From Cepaea nemoralis (taxonomy: Eukaryota > Mollusca > Gastropoda > Stylommatophora > Helicidae), in NCBI GenBank assembly GCA_014155875.1, contig JACEFZ010002133.1, positions 425,001-489,000 of the forward strand: a stretch of 64,000 nt of DNA. The letters run 5' to 3'. The position numbers were made by a program, and so were the translations under genes. This document shows positions 23,525 to 37,745 of this stretch, in pieces; position 1 is the stretch's first letter, and each line of letters starts with the position of its first letter. The notes beneath the pieces were generated by a model that did not search any database, was not told the origin of the DNA, and worked only from the letters and a program-made list of their open reading frames with translations.

Positions 23525-24080
23525 GTTGTTGACATTCTATTTCGTGTTCGAGGCGAGGTAGATGGACAGAACACCTTACGTGGAGTCAAACCGTGTCGGG
23601 GAAGTATATGAACGGAACTGGGAACATATGAACGGAACCGAGAACATATGAACGGAACCTGGAACATAGAACGGAACACCTTGCACGTAAACAAACCACG
23701 CCTCGAAAGCACACGAACTGAAGACTACCAGGAGAGCAAACCTCGCCCCTGGGGATCAAATGAACTGAACACTAAACGGAAGCAAACCACGCACCTGGGG
23801 AGCACATGAACTGAACACTACTAGGAAGCAAACCACGCCCCAGGGATGAACATGAACTGAACACTACCAGGAGAGCAAACCAAGCCCATGGGAAGCAAAT
23901 GAACTGAACACTAAACAGAAGCAAACCACGCCAATGGGGAGCAAATGAACTGAACACTAAACAGAAGCAAACCGCGCCCCTGGAGAGCACATGAAATGAA
24001 CACTACCAGGAGAGAAAACCACACCCCTGGGGAGCACATGAACTGAACACTACGTGGAAGCAAACCGTCTCTCCGGACCA
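23525..24080. repeat. ~47-bp minisatellite with shorter lead-in repeats
   Basis: From about 23715 a unit of about 47 bp (AGCAAACCACGCCCCTGGGG followed by AGCACATGAACTGAACACTA) repeats seven to eight times to 24065. An 18-20-bp unit (ATATGAACGGAACCGAGAAC) repeats at 23607-23680. Two further copies of the 47-bp unit occur in inverse orientation at 57490-57580, more than 33 kb away. Confidence 0.85.
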
Positions 24081-24612
24081 GATAAACATACCTGGCAAAG
24101 CATAAGAGCCGAAGCTTAAACCTAGTCGGATCGTTAACTATAGGAATTAAACCGGAGAAGAGGGCGGGGCGAGAGGGAGAGGGGAAAAGGGGAGAGGGAG
24201 AGGGGGAGATGAGGTAATGAGGGAGAAATGACGTCGAGAGATAGGAAGAGAAGTAGGGGAGAGAGTGTGTGACAGAAAGACTGATAGCAGAAAAATGGGA
24301 CTGGTCGGGAGAATGATGAGACAAGCATGTTGTTACAGAAGAGGTGAAGCGGAGTGAGAGAACAGGCTTCGATGGCACGGCAGAGAGCACTTATCATGTC
24401 GAGGGTAAATCCTACTGGTACTTGAAAATTGAAGTGGCCCGGAACAATGGACGGCAATTAACGGCGGGGGTCGTTGAAAGAGACTCAATAACGCACAGGC
24501 AGCTCAGTTACTGAGCAATAACGCGTGGAGATGACACAGTGACACAGACATGCAGGTATTACGGACATAGATATGCAGGTATAACAGACGTGCAGGTGTC
24601 GCAAACACAGAC
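24081..24612. other. No recognisable gene
   Basis: A G/A-rich stretch lies at 24155-24265. From about 24550 the sequence shows diverged forerunners of the 23-bp unit (GACATGCAGGTATTACGGAC). Confidence 0.5.
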
Positions 24613-27600
24613 ATGCAGGCATCACAAACACAAACATGTACATACCACAAACACAGACATATACATACCACAAACATAAACATGTACATACCACAAACAC
24701 AAACATGTACATACCACAAACATAAACATGTACATACCACAAACATAAACATGTACATACCACAAACACAGACATGTACATACCACAAACATAAACATGT
24801 ACATACCACAAACACAGACATGTACATACCACAAACATAAACATGTACATACCACAAACACAGACATGTACATACCACAAACACAGACATGTACATACCA
24901 CAAACATAAACATGTACATACCACAAACACAGACATGTACATACCACAAACATAAACATGTACATACCACAAATACAGACATGTACATACCACAAACATA
25001 AACATGTACATACCACAAACATAAACATGTACATACCACAAACATAAACATGTACATACCACAAACACAGACATGTACATACCACAAACACAGACATGTA
25101 CATACCACAAACACAGACATGTACATACCACAAACATAAACATGTACATACCACAAACATAAACATGTACATACCACAAACATAAACATGTACATACCAC
25201 AAACATAAACATGTACATACCACAAACACAGACATGTACATACCACAAACACAGACATGTACATACCACAAACACAGACATGTACATACCACAAACACAC
25301 ACATGTACATACCACAAATACAGACATGTACATACCACAAACACAGACATGTCAATACCACAAACACAGACATGTCAATACCACAAACACAGACATGTAC
25401 ATACCACAAACACAGACATGTACATACCACAAACATAAACATGTACATACCACAAACATAAACATGTACATACCACAAACATAAACATGTACATACCACC
25501 AACACAGACATGTACATACCACAAACACAGACATGTAATTACCACAAACATAAACATGTACATACCACAAACACAGACATATCAATACCACAAACATAAA
25601 CATGTACATACCACAAACACAGACATATCAATACCACAAACATAAACATGTACATACCACAAACACAGACATGTCAATACCACAAACATAAACATGTACA
25701 TACCACAAACACAGACATGTCAATACCACAAACATAAACATGTACATACCACAAACACAGACATGTACATACCACAAACACAGACATGTACATACCACAA
25801 ACATAAACATGTACATACCACAAACACAGACATATCAATACCACAAACATAAACATGTACATACCACAAACACAGACATGTACATACCACAAATACAGAC
25901 ATGTCAATACCACAAACATAAACATGTACATACCACAAACACAGACATATCAATACCACAAACATAAACATGTACATACCACAAACACAGACATATCAAT
26001 ACCACAAATACAGACATGTCAATACCACAAACACAGACATATCAATACCACAAACATAAACATGTACATACCACAAACACAGACATGTCCATACCACAAA
26101 CACAGACATATCAATACCACAAACACAGACATGTACATACCACAAACACAAACATGTACATACCACCAACACAGACATGTCAATACCACAAACACAGACA
26201 TGTACATACCACAAACACCGACATGTACATACCACAAACACAGACATGTACATACCACAAATACAGACATGTCAATACCACACACACAGACATGTCAATA
26301 CCACACACACAGACATGTCAATACCACCAACACAGACATGTAAATACCACAAATACAGACATGTACATACCACAAATACAGACATGTACATACCACAAAC
26401 ACAGACATGTACATACCACAAACACAGACATGTACATACCACAAATACAGACATGTACATACCACAAATACAGACATGTACATACCACAAATACAGACAT
26501 GTACATACCACAAATACAGACATGTCAATACCACACACAGAGACATGTCAATACCACAAACACAGACATGTACATACCACAAATACAGACATGTCAATAC
26601 CACAAATACAGACATGTACATACCACAAACACAGACATGTACATACCACAAATACAGACATGTACATACCACAAACACAGACATGTACATACCACAAACA
26701 CAGACATGTACATACCACAAACACAGACATGTACATACCACCAACACAGACATGTACATACCACAAACACAGACATGTACATACCACAAACACAGACATG
26801 TACATACCACAAACACAGACATGTACATACCACAAACACAGACATGTACATACCACAAATACAGACATGTACATACCACAAACACAGACATGTACATACC
26901 ACAAACACAGACATGTACATACCACAAATACAGACATGTACATACCACAAACACAGACATGTACATACCACAAACACAGACATGTACATACCACAAACAC
27001 AGACATGTACATACCACAAACATAAACATGTACATACCACAAACACAGACATGTACATACCACAAACATAAACATGTACATACCACAAATACAGACATGT
27101 ACATACCACAAACATAAACATGTACATACCACAAACATAAACATGTACATACCACAAACACAGACATGTACATACCACAAACACAGACATGTACATACCA
27201 CAAACATAAACATGTACATACCACAAACATAAACATGTACATACCACAAACATAAACATGTACATACCACAAACATAAACATGTACATACCACAAACATA
27301 AACATGTACATACCACAAACATAAACATGTACATACCACAAACACAGACATGTACATACCACAAACACAGACATGTACATACCACAAACACAGACATGTA
27401 CATACCACAAACATAAACATGTACATACCACAAATACAGACATGTACATACCACAAACATAAACATGTACATACCACAAACATAAACATGTACATACCAC
27501 AAACATAAACATGTACATACCACAAACATAAACATGTACATACCACAAACACAGACATGTACATACCACAAACACAGACATGTACATACCACAAACACAG

Positions 27601-30600
27601 ACATGTACATACCACAAATACAGACATGTACATACCACAAACACAGACATGTCAATACCACAAACACAGACATGTCAATACCACAAACACAGACATGTAC
27701 ATACCACAAACACAGACATGTACATACCACAAACATAAACATGTACATACCACAAACATAAACATGTACATACCACAAACATAAACATGTACATACCACC
27801 AACACAGACATGTACATACCACAAACACAGACATGTAATTACCACAAACATAAACATGTACATACCACAAACACAGACATATCAATACCACAAACATAAA
27901 CATGTACATACCACAAACACAGACATATCAATACCACAAACATAAACATGTACATACCACAAACACAGACATGTCAATACCACAAACATAAACATGTACA
28001 TACCACAAACACAGACATGTCAATACCACAAACATAAACATGTACATACCACAAACATAAACATGTACATACCACAAACACAGACATGTACATACCACAA
28101 ACATAAACATGTACATACCACAAACACAGACATATCAATACCACAAACATAAACATGTACATACCACAAACACAGACATGTACATACCACAAATACAGAC
28201 ATGTCAATACCACAAACATAAACATGTACATACCACAAACACAGACATATCAATACCACAAACATAAACATGTACATACCACAAACACAGACATATCAAT
28301 ACCACAAATACAGACATGTCAATACCACAAACACAGACATATCAATACCACAAACATAAACATGTACATACCACAAACACAGACATGTCCATACCACAAA
28401 CACAGACATATCAATACCACAAACACAGACATGTACATACCACAAACACAAACATGTACATACCACCAACACAGACATGTCAATACCACAAACACAGACA
28501 TGTACATACCACAAACACAGACATGTACATACCACAAACACAGACATGTACATACCACAAATACAGACATGTCAATACCACACACACAGACATGTCAATA
28601 CCACCAACACAGACATGTACATACCACAAACACAGACATGTAAATACCACAAATACAGACATGTACATACCACAAATACAGACATGTACATACCACAAAC
28701 ACAGACATGTACATACCACAAACACAGACATGTACATACCACAAATACAGACATGTACATACCACAAATACAGACATGTACATACCACAAATACAGACAT
28801 GTCAATACCACACACAGAGACATGTCAATACCACAAACACAGACATGTACATACCACAAATACAGACATGTCAATACCACAAATACAGACATGTACATAC
28901 CACAAATACAGACATGTACATACCACAAACACAGACATGTACATACCACAAATACAGACATGTACATACCACAAACACAGACATGTACATACCACAAACA
29001 CAGACATGTACATACCACAAACACAGACATGTACATACCACCAACACAGACATGTACATACCACAAACACAGACATGTACATACCACAAACACAGACATG
29101 TACATACCACAAACACAGACATGTACATACCACAAACACAGACATGTACATACCACAAATACAGACATGTACATACCACAAACACAGACATGTACATACC
29201 ACAAATACAGACATGTACATACCACAAATACAGACATGTCAATACCACAAATACAGACATGTACATACCACAAATACAGACATGTCAATACCACAAATAC
29301 AGACATGTACATACCACAAATACAGACATGTAAATACCACAAATACAGACATGTACATACCACAAATACAGACATGTCAATACCACAAATACAGACATGT
29401 ACATACCACAAATACAGACATGTCAATACCACAAATACAGACATGTCAATACCACCAACACAGACATGTACATACCACAAATACAGACATGTAAATACCA
29501 CAAACACAGACATGTACATACCACAAATACAGACATGTCAATACCACAAATACAGACATGTACATACCACAAATACAGACATATACATACCACCAACACA
29601 GACATGTACATACCACAAACACAGACATGTACATACCACAAATACAGACATGTCAATACCACAAATACAGACATGTACATACCACAAACACAGACATGTA
29701 CATACCACAAACACAGACATGTACATGCCACAAATACAGACATGTACATACCACAAATACAGACATGTCAATACCACAAATACAGACATGTCAATACCAC
29801 CAACACAGACATGTACATACCACAAATACAGACATGTAAATACCACAAACACAGACATGTACATACCACAAATACAGACATGTCAATACCACAAATACAG
29901 ACATGTACATACCACAAATACAGACATATACATACCACCAACACAGACATGTACATACCACAAACACAGACATGTACATACCACAAATACAGACATGTCA
30001 ATACCACAAATACAGACATGTACATACCACAAACACAGACATGTACATACCACAAACACAGACATGTACATGCCACAAATACAGACATGTACATACCACA
30101 AATACAGACATGTCAATACCACAAACATAAACATGTACATACCACAAATACAGACATGTACATACCACAAACACAGACATGTACATACCACAAATACAGA
30201 CATGTCAATACCACAAATACAGACATGTACATACCACAAACACAAACTACAAATACAGACATGTACATACCACAAACACAGACATGTACATACCACAAAT
30301 ACAGACATGTCAATACCACAAATACAGACATGTACATACCACAAACACAAACTACAAACACAGACATGTCAATACCACAAACACAAACCACAAACACAGA
30401 CATGTCAATACCGCAAACACAAACCACAAATACAGACATGTACATACCACAAATACAGACATGTCAATACCACAAACACAAACTACAAATACAGACATGT
30501 AAATACCACAAATACAGACATGTACATACCACAAATACAGACATGTCAATACCACAAATACAGACATGTACATACCACAAACACAAACTACAAACACAGA

Positions 30601-32735
30601 CATGTCAATACCACAAACACAAACCACAAACACAGACATGTCAATACCACAAACACAAACTACAAACACAGACATGTACATACCACAAATACAGACATGT
30701 ATATACCACAAATACAGACATGTACATACAACAAATACAGACATGTCCATACCACAAATACAGACATGTACATACCACAAATACAGACATGTACATACCA
30801 CAAATACAGACATGTACATACCACAAACACAGACATGTACATACCACAAATACAGACATGTACATACCACAAATACAGACATGTACATACCACAAATAAC
30901 GACATGTACATACCACAAATACAGACATGTACATACCACAAATACAGACATGTACATACCACAAATACAGACATGTCAATACCACAAATACAGACATGTC
31001 AATACCACAAATACAGACATGTAAATACCACAAATACAGACATGTACATACCACAAATACAGACATGTACATACCACAAATACAGACATGTACATACCAC
31101 AAACACAGACATGTACATACCACAAACACAGACATGTCAATACCACAAATACAGACATGTAAATACCACAAATACAGACATGTACATACCACAAACACAG
31201 ACATGTCAATACCACAAACACAGACATGTACATACCACAAATACAGACATGTACATACCACAAATACAGACATGTACATACCACAAATACAGACATGTAC
31301 ATACCACAAATACAGACATGTAAATACCACAAACACAGACATGTACATACCACAAATACAGACATGTACATACCACAAATACAGACATGTCAATACCACA
31401 AACATAAACATGTACATACCACAAATACAGACATGTACATAACACAAACACAGACATGTACATACCACAAATACAGACATGTCAATACCACAAATACAGA
31501 CATGTACATACCACAAACACAAACTACAAATACAGACATGTACATACCACAAACACAGACATGTGCATACCACAAATACAGACATGTCAATACCACAAAT
31601 ACAGACATGTACATACCACAAACACAAACTACAAACACAGACATGTCAATACCACAAACACAAACCACAAACACAGACATGTCAATACCACAAACACAAA
31701 CCACAAATACAGACATGTACATACCACAAATACAGACATGTCAATACCACAAACACAAACTACAAATACAGACATGTAAATACCACAAATACAGACATGT
31801 ACATACCACAAATACAGACATGTCAATACCACAAATACAGACATGTACATACCACAAACACAAACTACAAACACAGACATGTCAATACCACAAACACAAA
31901 CCACAAACACAGACATGTCAATACCACAAACACAAACTACAAACACAGACATGTACATACCACAAATACAGACATGTATATACCACAAATACAGACATGT
32001 ACATACCACAAATACAGACATGTCCATACCACAAATACAGACATGTACATACCACAAATACAGACATGTACATACCACAAATACAGACATGTACATACCA
32101 CAAACACAGACATGTACATACCACAAATACAGACATGTACATACCACAAATACAGACATGTACATACCACAAATACAGACATGTACAGACCACAAATACA
32201 GACATGTACATACCACAAATACAGACATGTACATACCACAAATACAGACATGTCAATACCACAAATACAGACATGTAAATACCACAAATACAGACATGTA
32301 CATACCACAAATACAGACATGTACATACCACAAATACAGACATGTACATACCACAAACACAGACATGTACATACCACAAACACAGACATGTCAATACCAC
32401 AAATACAGACATGTAAATACCACAAATACAGACATGTCCATACCACAAACACAGACATGTACATACCACAAATACAGACATGTACATACCACAAATACAG
32501 ACATGTACATACCACAAATACAGACATGTACATACCACAAATACAGACATGTACATACCACAAACACAGACATGTAAATACCACAAACACAGACATGTAC
32601 ATACCACAAATACAGACATGTACATACCACCAACACAGACATGTACATACCACAAATACAGACATGTACATACCACAAATACAGACATGTCAATACCACA
32701 AACACAGACATGTCAATACCACAAACTCAGACATG
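24613..32735. repeat. 23-bp minisatellite array of 8.1 kb with higher-order duplications
   Basis: The unit is ACATGTACATACCACAAACA plus CAG or TAA, with recurring variants (GTCAATACC, ATATCAATACC, AATACAG, GTAAATACC). Identical variant strings recur at an offset of exactly 2300 bp (100 units): the rare CATGTAATTACC is at 25531 and 27831, and the block 25234-27000 matches 27534-29300. A 345-bp (15-unit) duplication links 29423-29749 with 29768-30094 (CATGCCAC at 29724 and 30069). A 1277-bp duplication links 30113-30957 with 31390-32234 and contains shortened units with CACAAACTACAAA. Left units favour AACATAAAC and right units favour AATACAGAC. All six frames are stop-free over long stretches, up to 948 codons. 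I regard this as non-coding. Confidence 0.97.
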
Positions 32736-32838
32736 TCAACAGACTGTAGATATCGGATGTAATGTCCACAGGCCTGACGAATCAGTACAAATTAAAAGGA
32801 AAAGGAAAGCCCTGTTGACCCCGTGAGGTGTACTAGAT

Positions 32839-33209
32839 CAGTGGTTCTCAACCGGTGGGACATTCCCCCACCCCGGGGGTGATTTTTAGGGTTTCCGGAG
32901 GGGGAGGGGGGAATTAAGATTATTTCAAGATCGTGTTAATACAAGAACTGATTACTTGATATTTTTCCCTCCATACCTTACGGTTCTGCACTTCTCGCCC
33001 TTCTGAAATTCGTTTTATAACGTAAGTAGACCCACAAATCACGTCTAGACTTGTTCTAGTATGTACTATTAAATTTAGCTTCCGTTTTTACGTATACTGT
33101 GTAGGGGCGGGGGATTTATATGGAGGAAATACAAAGGCGGTCTGGGGGTGACATTCTGAAAATATGGTGAAGGGTTGCATGGGCCAAAAAAAAAGGTTGC
33201 GAACCACTG
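32839..33209. mobile_element. hAT-type MITE, 371 bp
   Basis: Terminal inverted repeats are CAGTGGTTCTCAACC at the left and GGTTGCGAACCACTG at the right. The 8-bp target duplication TACTAGAT is perfect (32831-32838 and 33210-33217). Both features are diagnostic of the hAT superfamily. There is no transposase frame. It carries G/C homopolymer stretches and a related copy lies at 47477-47925. Confidence 0.92.
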
Positions 33210-33311
33210 TACTAGATATATGATTCTATCCCAACATTTTAGACCAATCGGCACTTGTTGGGTGATGCGGTGAATATCATGCCAGCTAATTTTACTTCCC
33301 ATCAAACCACT

Positions 33312-33562
33312 TGCCGGTCTCACTGGCCGAGGGGTTACACCACTTTCTCCGTAATCCCGTTTATCACGCAGAGTCTCGTAGCTGGCGAGAACTGGGAGCG
33401 GTTCGTCCCCCGCTGGTGACTTGCGGGATAACTGAGCCGGCCGCTCAGAAAGCAATGGCAAACTACTGAGCGTAATCTTGACAAGAAATCAACAGACAGC
33501 TAAAAGATGCTGCTGCTGACAGCGATGTCCTTTAAAAGGATATGCGAATTTAAAATTTAAAA
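33312..33562 (+). mobile_element. tRNA-derived SINE family A
   Basis: The head TGGCCGAGGGGTTACACC (box A) is at about 33329 and the B-box-like GCGGTTCGTCCCCCGC at about 33398. The body CTCAGAAAGCAATGGCAAAC follows near 33445, and the tail GACAGCGATGTCCTTTAAAA ends in an A-rich AATTTAAAATTTAAAAAAAT. Confidence 0.85.
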
Positions 33563-33584
33563 AAATCAAACCACTTGGTCCCCA

Positions 33585-34022
33585 GTTTAAGCTGCCGAAA
33601 CCTCGGCGCGGAAGCCTGGACACTGAACAAGCAACTAGAAAGTCGAAAAAACAGAGGCCCTGGAGATATGGATATACAGACGAATATGTCGTATTTCACG
33701 GAAACTAAAACAATCAAATACAGAGGTTCTAGAACATCTTGGAATGAAAAGAGAGCTGATGAAAGAAATAAAAAAGAGGCAAGTGGAATATTTCGGCCAC
33801 GTTAAAAGACATAACTCTTATAAAAATCATACTGGAGGGCAAGGTTGAGGGCAAGAGAGCTAGAGGTAGACAACGAGCTAGAGGTAGACAATGATACAAG
33901 TGGGAAGATAGCATCAACAGATGGGCGAAAATTAATCTAACAGAATGTACAGTCAGGGCGAGAGACAGACAGTGTTGGGGATCCTTTGCAGCCAACCGTC
34001 ATTGTGAAGACTGCACCTGATT
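33585..34022 (+). mobile_element. LINE remnant (post-RT region)
   Basis: Broken plus frames give AEAWTLNKQLESRK, then HLGMKRELMKEIKKRQ, then EYFGHVKRHN, then a KVEGKRARGRQ-like block, the usual order after the reverse transcriptase in RTE-like ORF2. At least four frame breaks and stops are present. AAAAGAGAGCTGATGAAAGA matches the remnant at 23.2 kb. Confidence 0.65.
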
Positions 34023-34454
34023 GATTAAGACCTGGGCGCCCACGTCAGTGAAAAAGCAATCCCGGTCTGCAAGGCGATGTGGACACCTGACCACTGAGCG
34101 AGTAAGCGAGCGTATTAAACTACGGTGGTTCCACGAGCCAGGTAAATAGATTAATGATCTTATTGCGATGTTAACAGCAACAAAGACAATATTGATGATA
34201 ACAAACGGGTGTTTTACTAGAAACTATAAATGCTGACATTGTTAGCTATAAATGCTGGAATAATCTATGGATGGAATGTGGAAGAACTGGGGTGGTATGA
34301 AGTCGACACAAATAGAAGGCCCAGCTATCAAACGATCCATCTGACAATCTCAGAGAACAGACCCGGGCTTGTGCTGGGTGTACACAGCAGACGGCGACGG
34401 GAGTCCGAGACAGATTCCAGGTGAAGATCGGATATTTCCAGGCGGACCGATAAG
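34023..34454. other. No recognisable gene
   Basis: The 64-codon plus frame at 34230 has no domain that I recognise. There are no repeats that I can name. Confidence 0.4.
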
Positions 34455-34705
34455 GAGCTTTGGTTTATACCTGGCCTAGGGGTTAACGTCTTTCTCCGTA
34501 ATCCCGTATATTCTAGTGAGTAACGCAGCTGCGCGAGAATCGGCAGCGGTTCGAGCCGCGCTGGTAACTTACGGGGGTATGTGAGCCAGTCGCTCAGAAA
34601 GCAATGGCAAACTACTGAGCGTAATCTTGCCTAGTACATCAACAGCAGCTGATAGATGCTGGTGTTGACTGCAACGTCCTGTAAGGGATATGCAACATTT
34701 AAAAA
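34455..34705 (+). mobile_element. tRNA-derived SINE family A, best-preserved copy
   Basis: Box A TGGCCTAGGGG is at 34472-34482 and box B GGTTCGAGCC at 34548-34557. A conserved body follows: AAAGCAATGGCAAACTAC (34598-34615), ATCTTGCC and AACAGCAGCTGATAGATGCT. The 3' end is GTCCTGTAAGGGATATGC followed by ATTTAAAAACAAAC. The box spacing is longer than in a normal tRNA. Confidence 0.88.
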
Positions 34706-34740
34706 CAAACGACCTAGAAGGGTGAGATGAAGTTAGGCAG

Positions 34741-34773
34741 CTGCTGCTGCTGCTTCTTCTTCTTCTTCTTCTT

Positions 34774-34803
<30 letters not shown>
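34741..34803. repeat. (CTT)n microsatellite
   Basis: A short (GCT)n lead-in passes into about 18 CTT units between two SINE A copies. Confidence 0.93.
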
Positions 34804-34804
<1 letters not shown>

Positions 34805-34987
34805 GTAGCGGATCGCGTCGCACTGGTTCCTTACGGGGGCATGTGAGCCGGTCGCTCAGAAAGCAATGGCAAACTACTGAGCGTAATCCTGTCATGACAT
34901 CAACAACAGCCAACAACAGCGGTAAAATGCTGGTGTTGACAGCGATGTCCTGTAAATAGGATATGCGGGGGGGGGGGGGGGGGGGGG
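34804..34987 (+). mobile_element. tRNA-derived SINE family A, 5'-truncated, with poly-G
   Basis: The copy lacks box A and begins near GGATCGCGTCGCACTGGTTC. It retains TCGCTCAGAAAGCAATGGCA and the GACAGCGATGTCCTGTAAAT tail, and ends directly in 21 G (34967-34987), where other copies have an A/T-rich end. Confidence 0.85.
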
Positions 34988-35189
34988 TAGAGAATAAACC
35001 ACCAACCGACTCATGCTATGTCATTTGATGAGGTAGGCGGTCTGGTCTCAAGCCGAACCTCTCTAGTTGCCTCTGATGGCATGCTTGGTAATTTACAGTG
35101 GCTACCCTACTGGACATCGATAACACACGGTCGAGGTGAAAGGTCACTGACTGGTAAGTGATGGGTGTGCAGACCAACAGGCTAGCGGG

Positions 35190-36765
35190 TGGGGGAGGGA
35201 GCAGACAGGCGGGAAGACTTGTGGATGAGGCGAGAAAGCAGACAAACAGGCGGGCAGACTTGCGGACGGAGCGAGAAAGCAGACAAACAGGCGGGCAGAC
35301 TTGCGGACGGAGCGAGAAAGCAGACAAACAGGCGGGCAGACTTGCGGACGGAACGAGAAAGCAGACAGACAGGCGGGCAGACTTGCGGACGGGCGAGAAA
35401 GCAGACAGACTTGCGGATGGGGCGGGCAAGCAGACAGACAGGCGGGCAGACTTGCGGACGGAGCGAGAAAGCAGACAGACAGGCGGGCAGACTTGCGGAC
35501 GGGGCGAGAAAGCAGACAGACTTGCGGACGGAGCGAGAAAGCAGACAGACAGGCGGGCAGACTTGCGGACGGAGCGAGAAAGCAGACAGACAGGCGGGCA
35601 GACTTGCGGACGGAGCGAGAAAGCAGACAGACAGGCGGGCAGACTTGCGGACGGGGCGAGAAAGCAGACAGACTTGCGGATGGGGCGGGCAAGCAGACAG
35701 ACAGGTGGGCAAGCAGACAGACAGACGGGCAGACTAGCTGATGGGGCGGACAGATATGCGGATGGGGCGGGCAAGCAGACACACAGGCGGGTAGACTTGC
35801 GGATGGGGCGAAAAAGCAGACAGACAGGCGGCCAGAATTGCGGATGGGTCAAGAAAGCAGACAGACAGGTGGTCAGACTTGCGGATCGGGCGAGAAAGCA
35901 GACAGACAGGCGGACAGACTAGCGGATGGGGCGAGAAAGCAGACAGACAGGCGGCCAGACTTGCGGATGGGTCAAGAAAGCAGACAGACAGGTGGTCAGA
36001 CTTGCGGATCGGGCGAGAAAGCAGACAGACAGGCGGACAGACTAGCGGATGGGGCGAGAAAGCAGACAGACAGGTGGTCAGACTTGCGGATGGGTCAAGA
36101 AAGCAGACAGACAGGCGGCCAGACTTGCGGATCGGGCGAGAAAGCAGACAGACAGGCGGACAGACTAGCGGATGGGGCGAGAAAGCAGACAGACAGGTGG
36201 TCAGACTTGCGGATGGGTCAAGAAAGCAGACAGACAGGCGGCCAGTCTTGCTGATCGGGCGAGAAAGCAGACAGACAAGCGGACAGACTAGCGGATGGGG
36301 CGAGAAGACAGACAGGCGGCCAGACTTGCGGATGGGGCGAGGAAGCAGACAAACAGACGGGCAGACTTGTGGATGGGGCGAAAAAAACAGACAGACAGGC
36401 GCGGAGACTTTCGGACGGGGCGAGAAAGCATACAGACGGCAAGACTTGCGGAAGGGGTGAGAAAGCAGACAGACAGGCGGACAGACTAGCGGATGGAGCG
36501 AGCACGCAGACAGACATGCAGACAGACTAGCCGATGGCGCAGGCAAGCAGACAGACAGGCGGGCAGACTAGCGGATGGAGCGGACAAGCAGACAGACAGG
36601 CGGGCAGACTAGCGGATGGAGCGGGCAAGCAGACAGACAGACGGTCAGTCTAGCGGATGGGGCGGGCAAGCAGACAGACAGGTGGTCAGACTAGCGGACG
36701 GGGCGGGCAATCAGACAGACAGGCGGGCAGACTAGCGGATAGGCCAGAGAGACAAGCAGACAAAC
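35190..36765. repeat. 41-bp minisatellite
   Basis: The unit is GCGAGAAAGCAGACAGACAG plus GCGGGCAGACTTGCGGACGGA. Shortened units occur near 35395, 35515 and 35665, and a two-unit higher-order pattern (TGGTCAGACTTGCGGAT.GG alternating with CGGACAGACTAGCGGAT) fills 35840-36300. All frames on both strands are largely free of stops, giving Arg/Gln-rich and Pro/Ser-rich artefactual frames of up to 278 codons. Confidence 0.95.
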
Positions 36766-36945
36766 AGACATGCTAGCAGTCAGTAAATCTTCTTGGCTTC
36801 TGGGACAAGAGCAAAACACTCGGAAGACCATGTGACCGTTGCCCACGTTACAAATCCCCTGGCGGTTGGAAAATGGACAAGAGCAGACCGAATCTGTCAC
36901 TGCCCGGAATATATTTCAAAATTAGAAAACGCTACAAAGTCCCAC

Positions 36946-36947
<2 letters not shown>

Positions 36948-37031
<84 letters not shown>
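36948..37031. repeat. (TA)n microsatellite
   Basis: About 42 uninterrupted TA units. Confidence 0.97.
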
Positions 37032-37038
<7 letters not shown>

Positions 37039-37239
37039 CCACACATTTGAATCCTCGTGCACTGTGCTAATGTTCTCCTGGCGTTATCTATGGGAGGAGA
37101 GTGAAGCACTTATGTAGATAATCGTGTCCAATGAAAGTGATCGTTAATCAAACCCAGCCAGCCTTCTGTGAGTGTCCATCAATACTTGTTAATGTATTCC
37201 TTATGTTATTTACAATAACAATTGTGGTATTATTACATT

Positions 37240-37376
37240 CTTTTACATTTGTAAGGAGTAGGAAACATCTACATCTGGGTAGGAAATATTGGAGCGAGGG
37301 GGAGCACAGAGCAGCGAGGGGTGACTAAAAACTGCACTGGGCCACAGACGCCTCAAAGGCTGGAATTCTAACATTA

Positions 37377-37428
<52 letters not shown>

Positions 37429-37454
37429 AAGATGGGGGGGGGGGGGGGGGGGGA
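37240..37454. repeat. Dispersed repeat M, left half, with (GAT)n and poly-G
   Basis: The sequence TGGGTAGGAAATATTGGAGC through GGCTGGAATTCTAACA is shared with 38683-38782. It leads directly into (GAT)n at 37377-37423 and then 20 G at 37434-37453. The second locus likewise passes into a GGT/GAT array. Confidence 0.75.
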
Positions 37455-37544
37455 ACAGGAGCAAGAAGAAAGATAAGGAAGAAAAAGCAGGAAGAGAAAG
37501 AAGAAGTAGAAGATTAAAGAAGCTACAGGTTCATTTTTTTTAAT

Positions 37545-37745
37545 GGTTCATATCCCTTACAGGACGTTGGAGTCAACAACATCATTTTTCAGCTGCTGTT
37601 AATGTACTAGGCAAGTTTTACGTTCAGTAGTTTGCCATTGCTTTCTGAACGACCGGCTCCCATACCGACACGTTATAACACAACGCGACATCGTCTGCTG
37701 CACAAATCGGTCGCAGCTGAGTTTCGAACGCCTGGTAAGCGGCTC
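37545..37745 (-). mobile_element. tRNA-derived SINE family A
   Basis: The minus strand carries CGTTCAGAAAGCAATGGCAA near 37655 and the tail GACTCCAACGTCCTGTAAGG then GATATGAACCATTAAAA near 37545-37580. The head toward 37745 is weakly tRNA-like (GCGTTCGAAACTCAGC). Confidence 0.8.

Noticed and set aside
28477..31323. 948-codon open frame and many similar frames in the 23-bp array
   Set aside because: A 23-bp unit without stops is open in every frame; the cyclic 23-residue peptide has no start context, splice logic or domain. Treated as non-coding minisatellite.
24613..32735. CRISPR-like repeat array
   Set aside because: Repeats are contiguous without unique spacers, and the context is eukaryotic transposon-rich DNA.
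35016..36546. Pro/Ser/Cys-rich and Arg/Gln-rich frames of 250-280 codons
   Set aside because: By-products of the 41-bp minisatellite, open on both strands.
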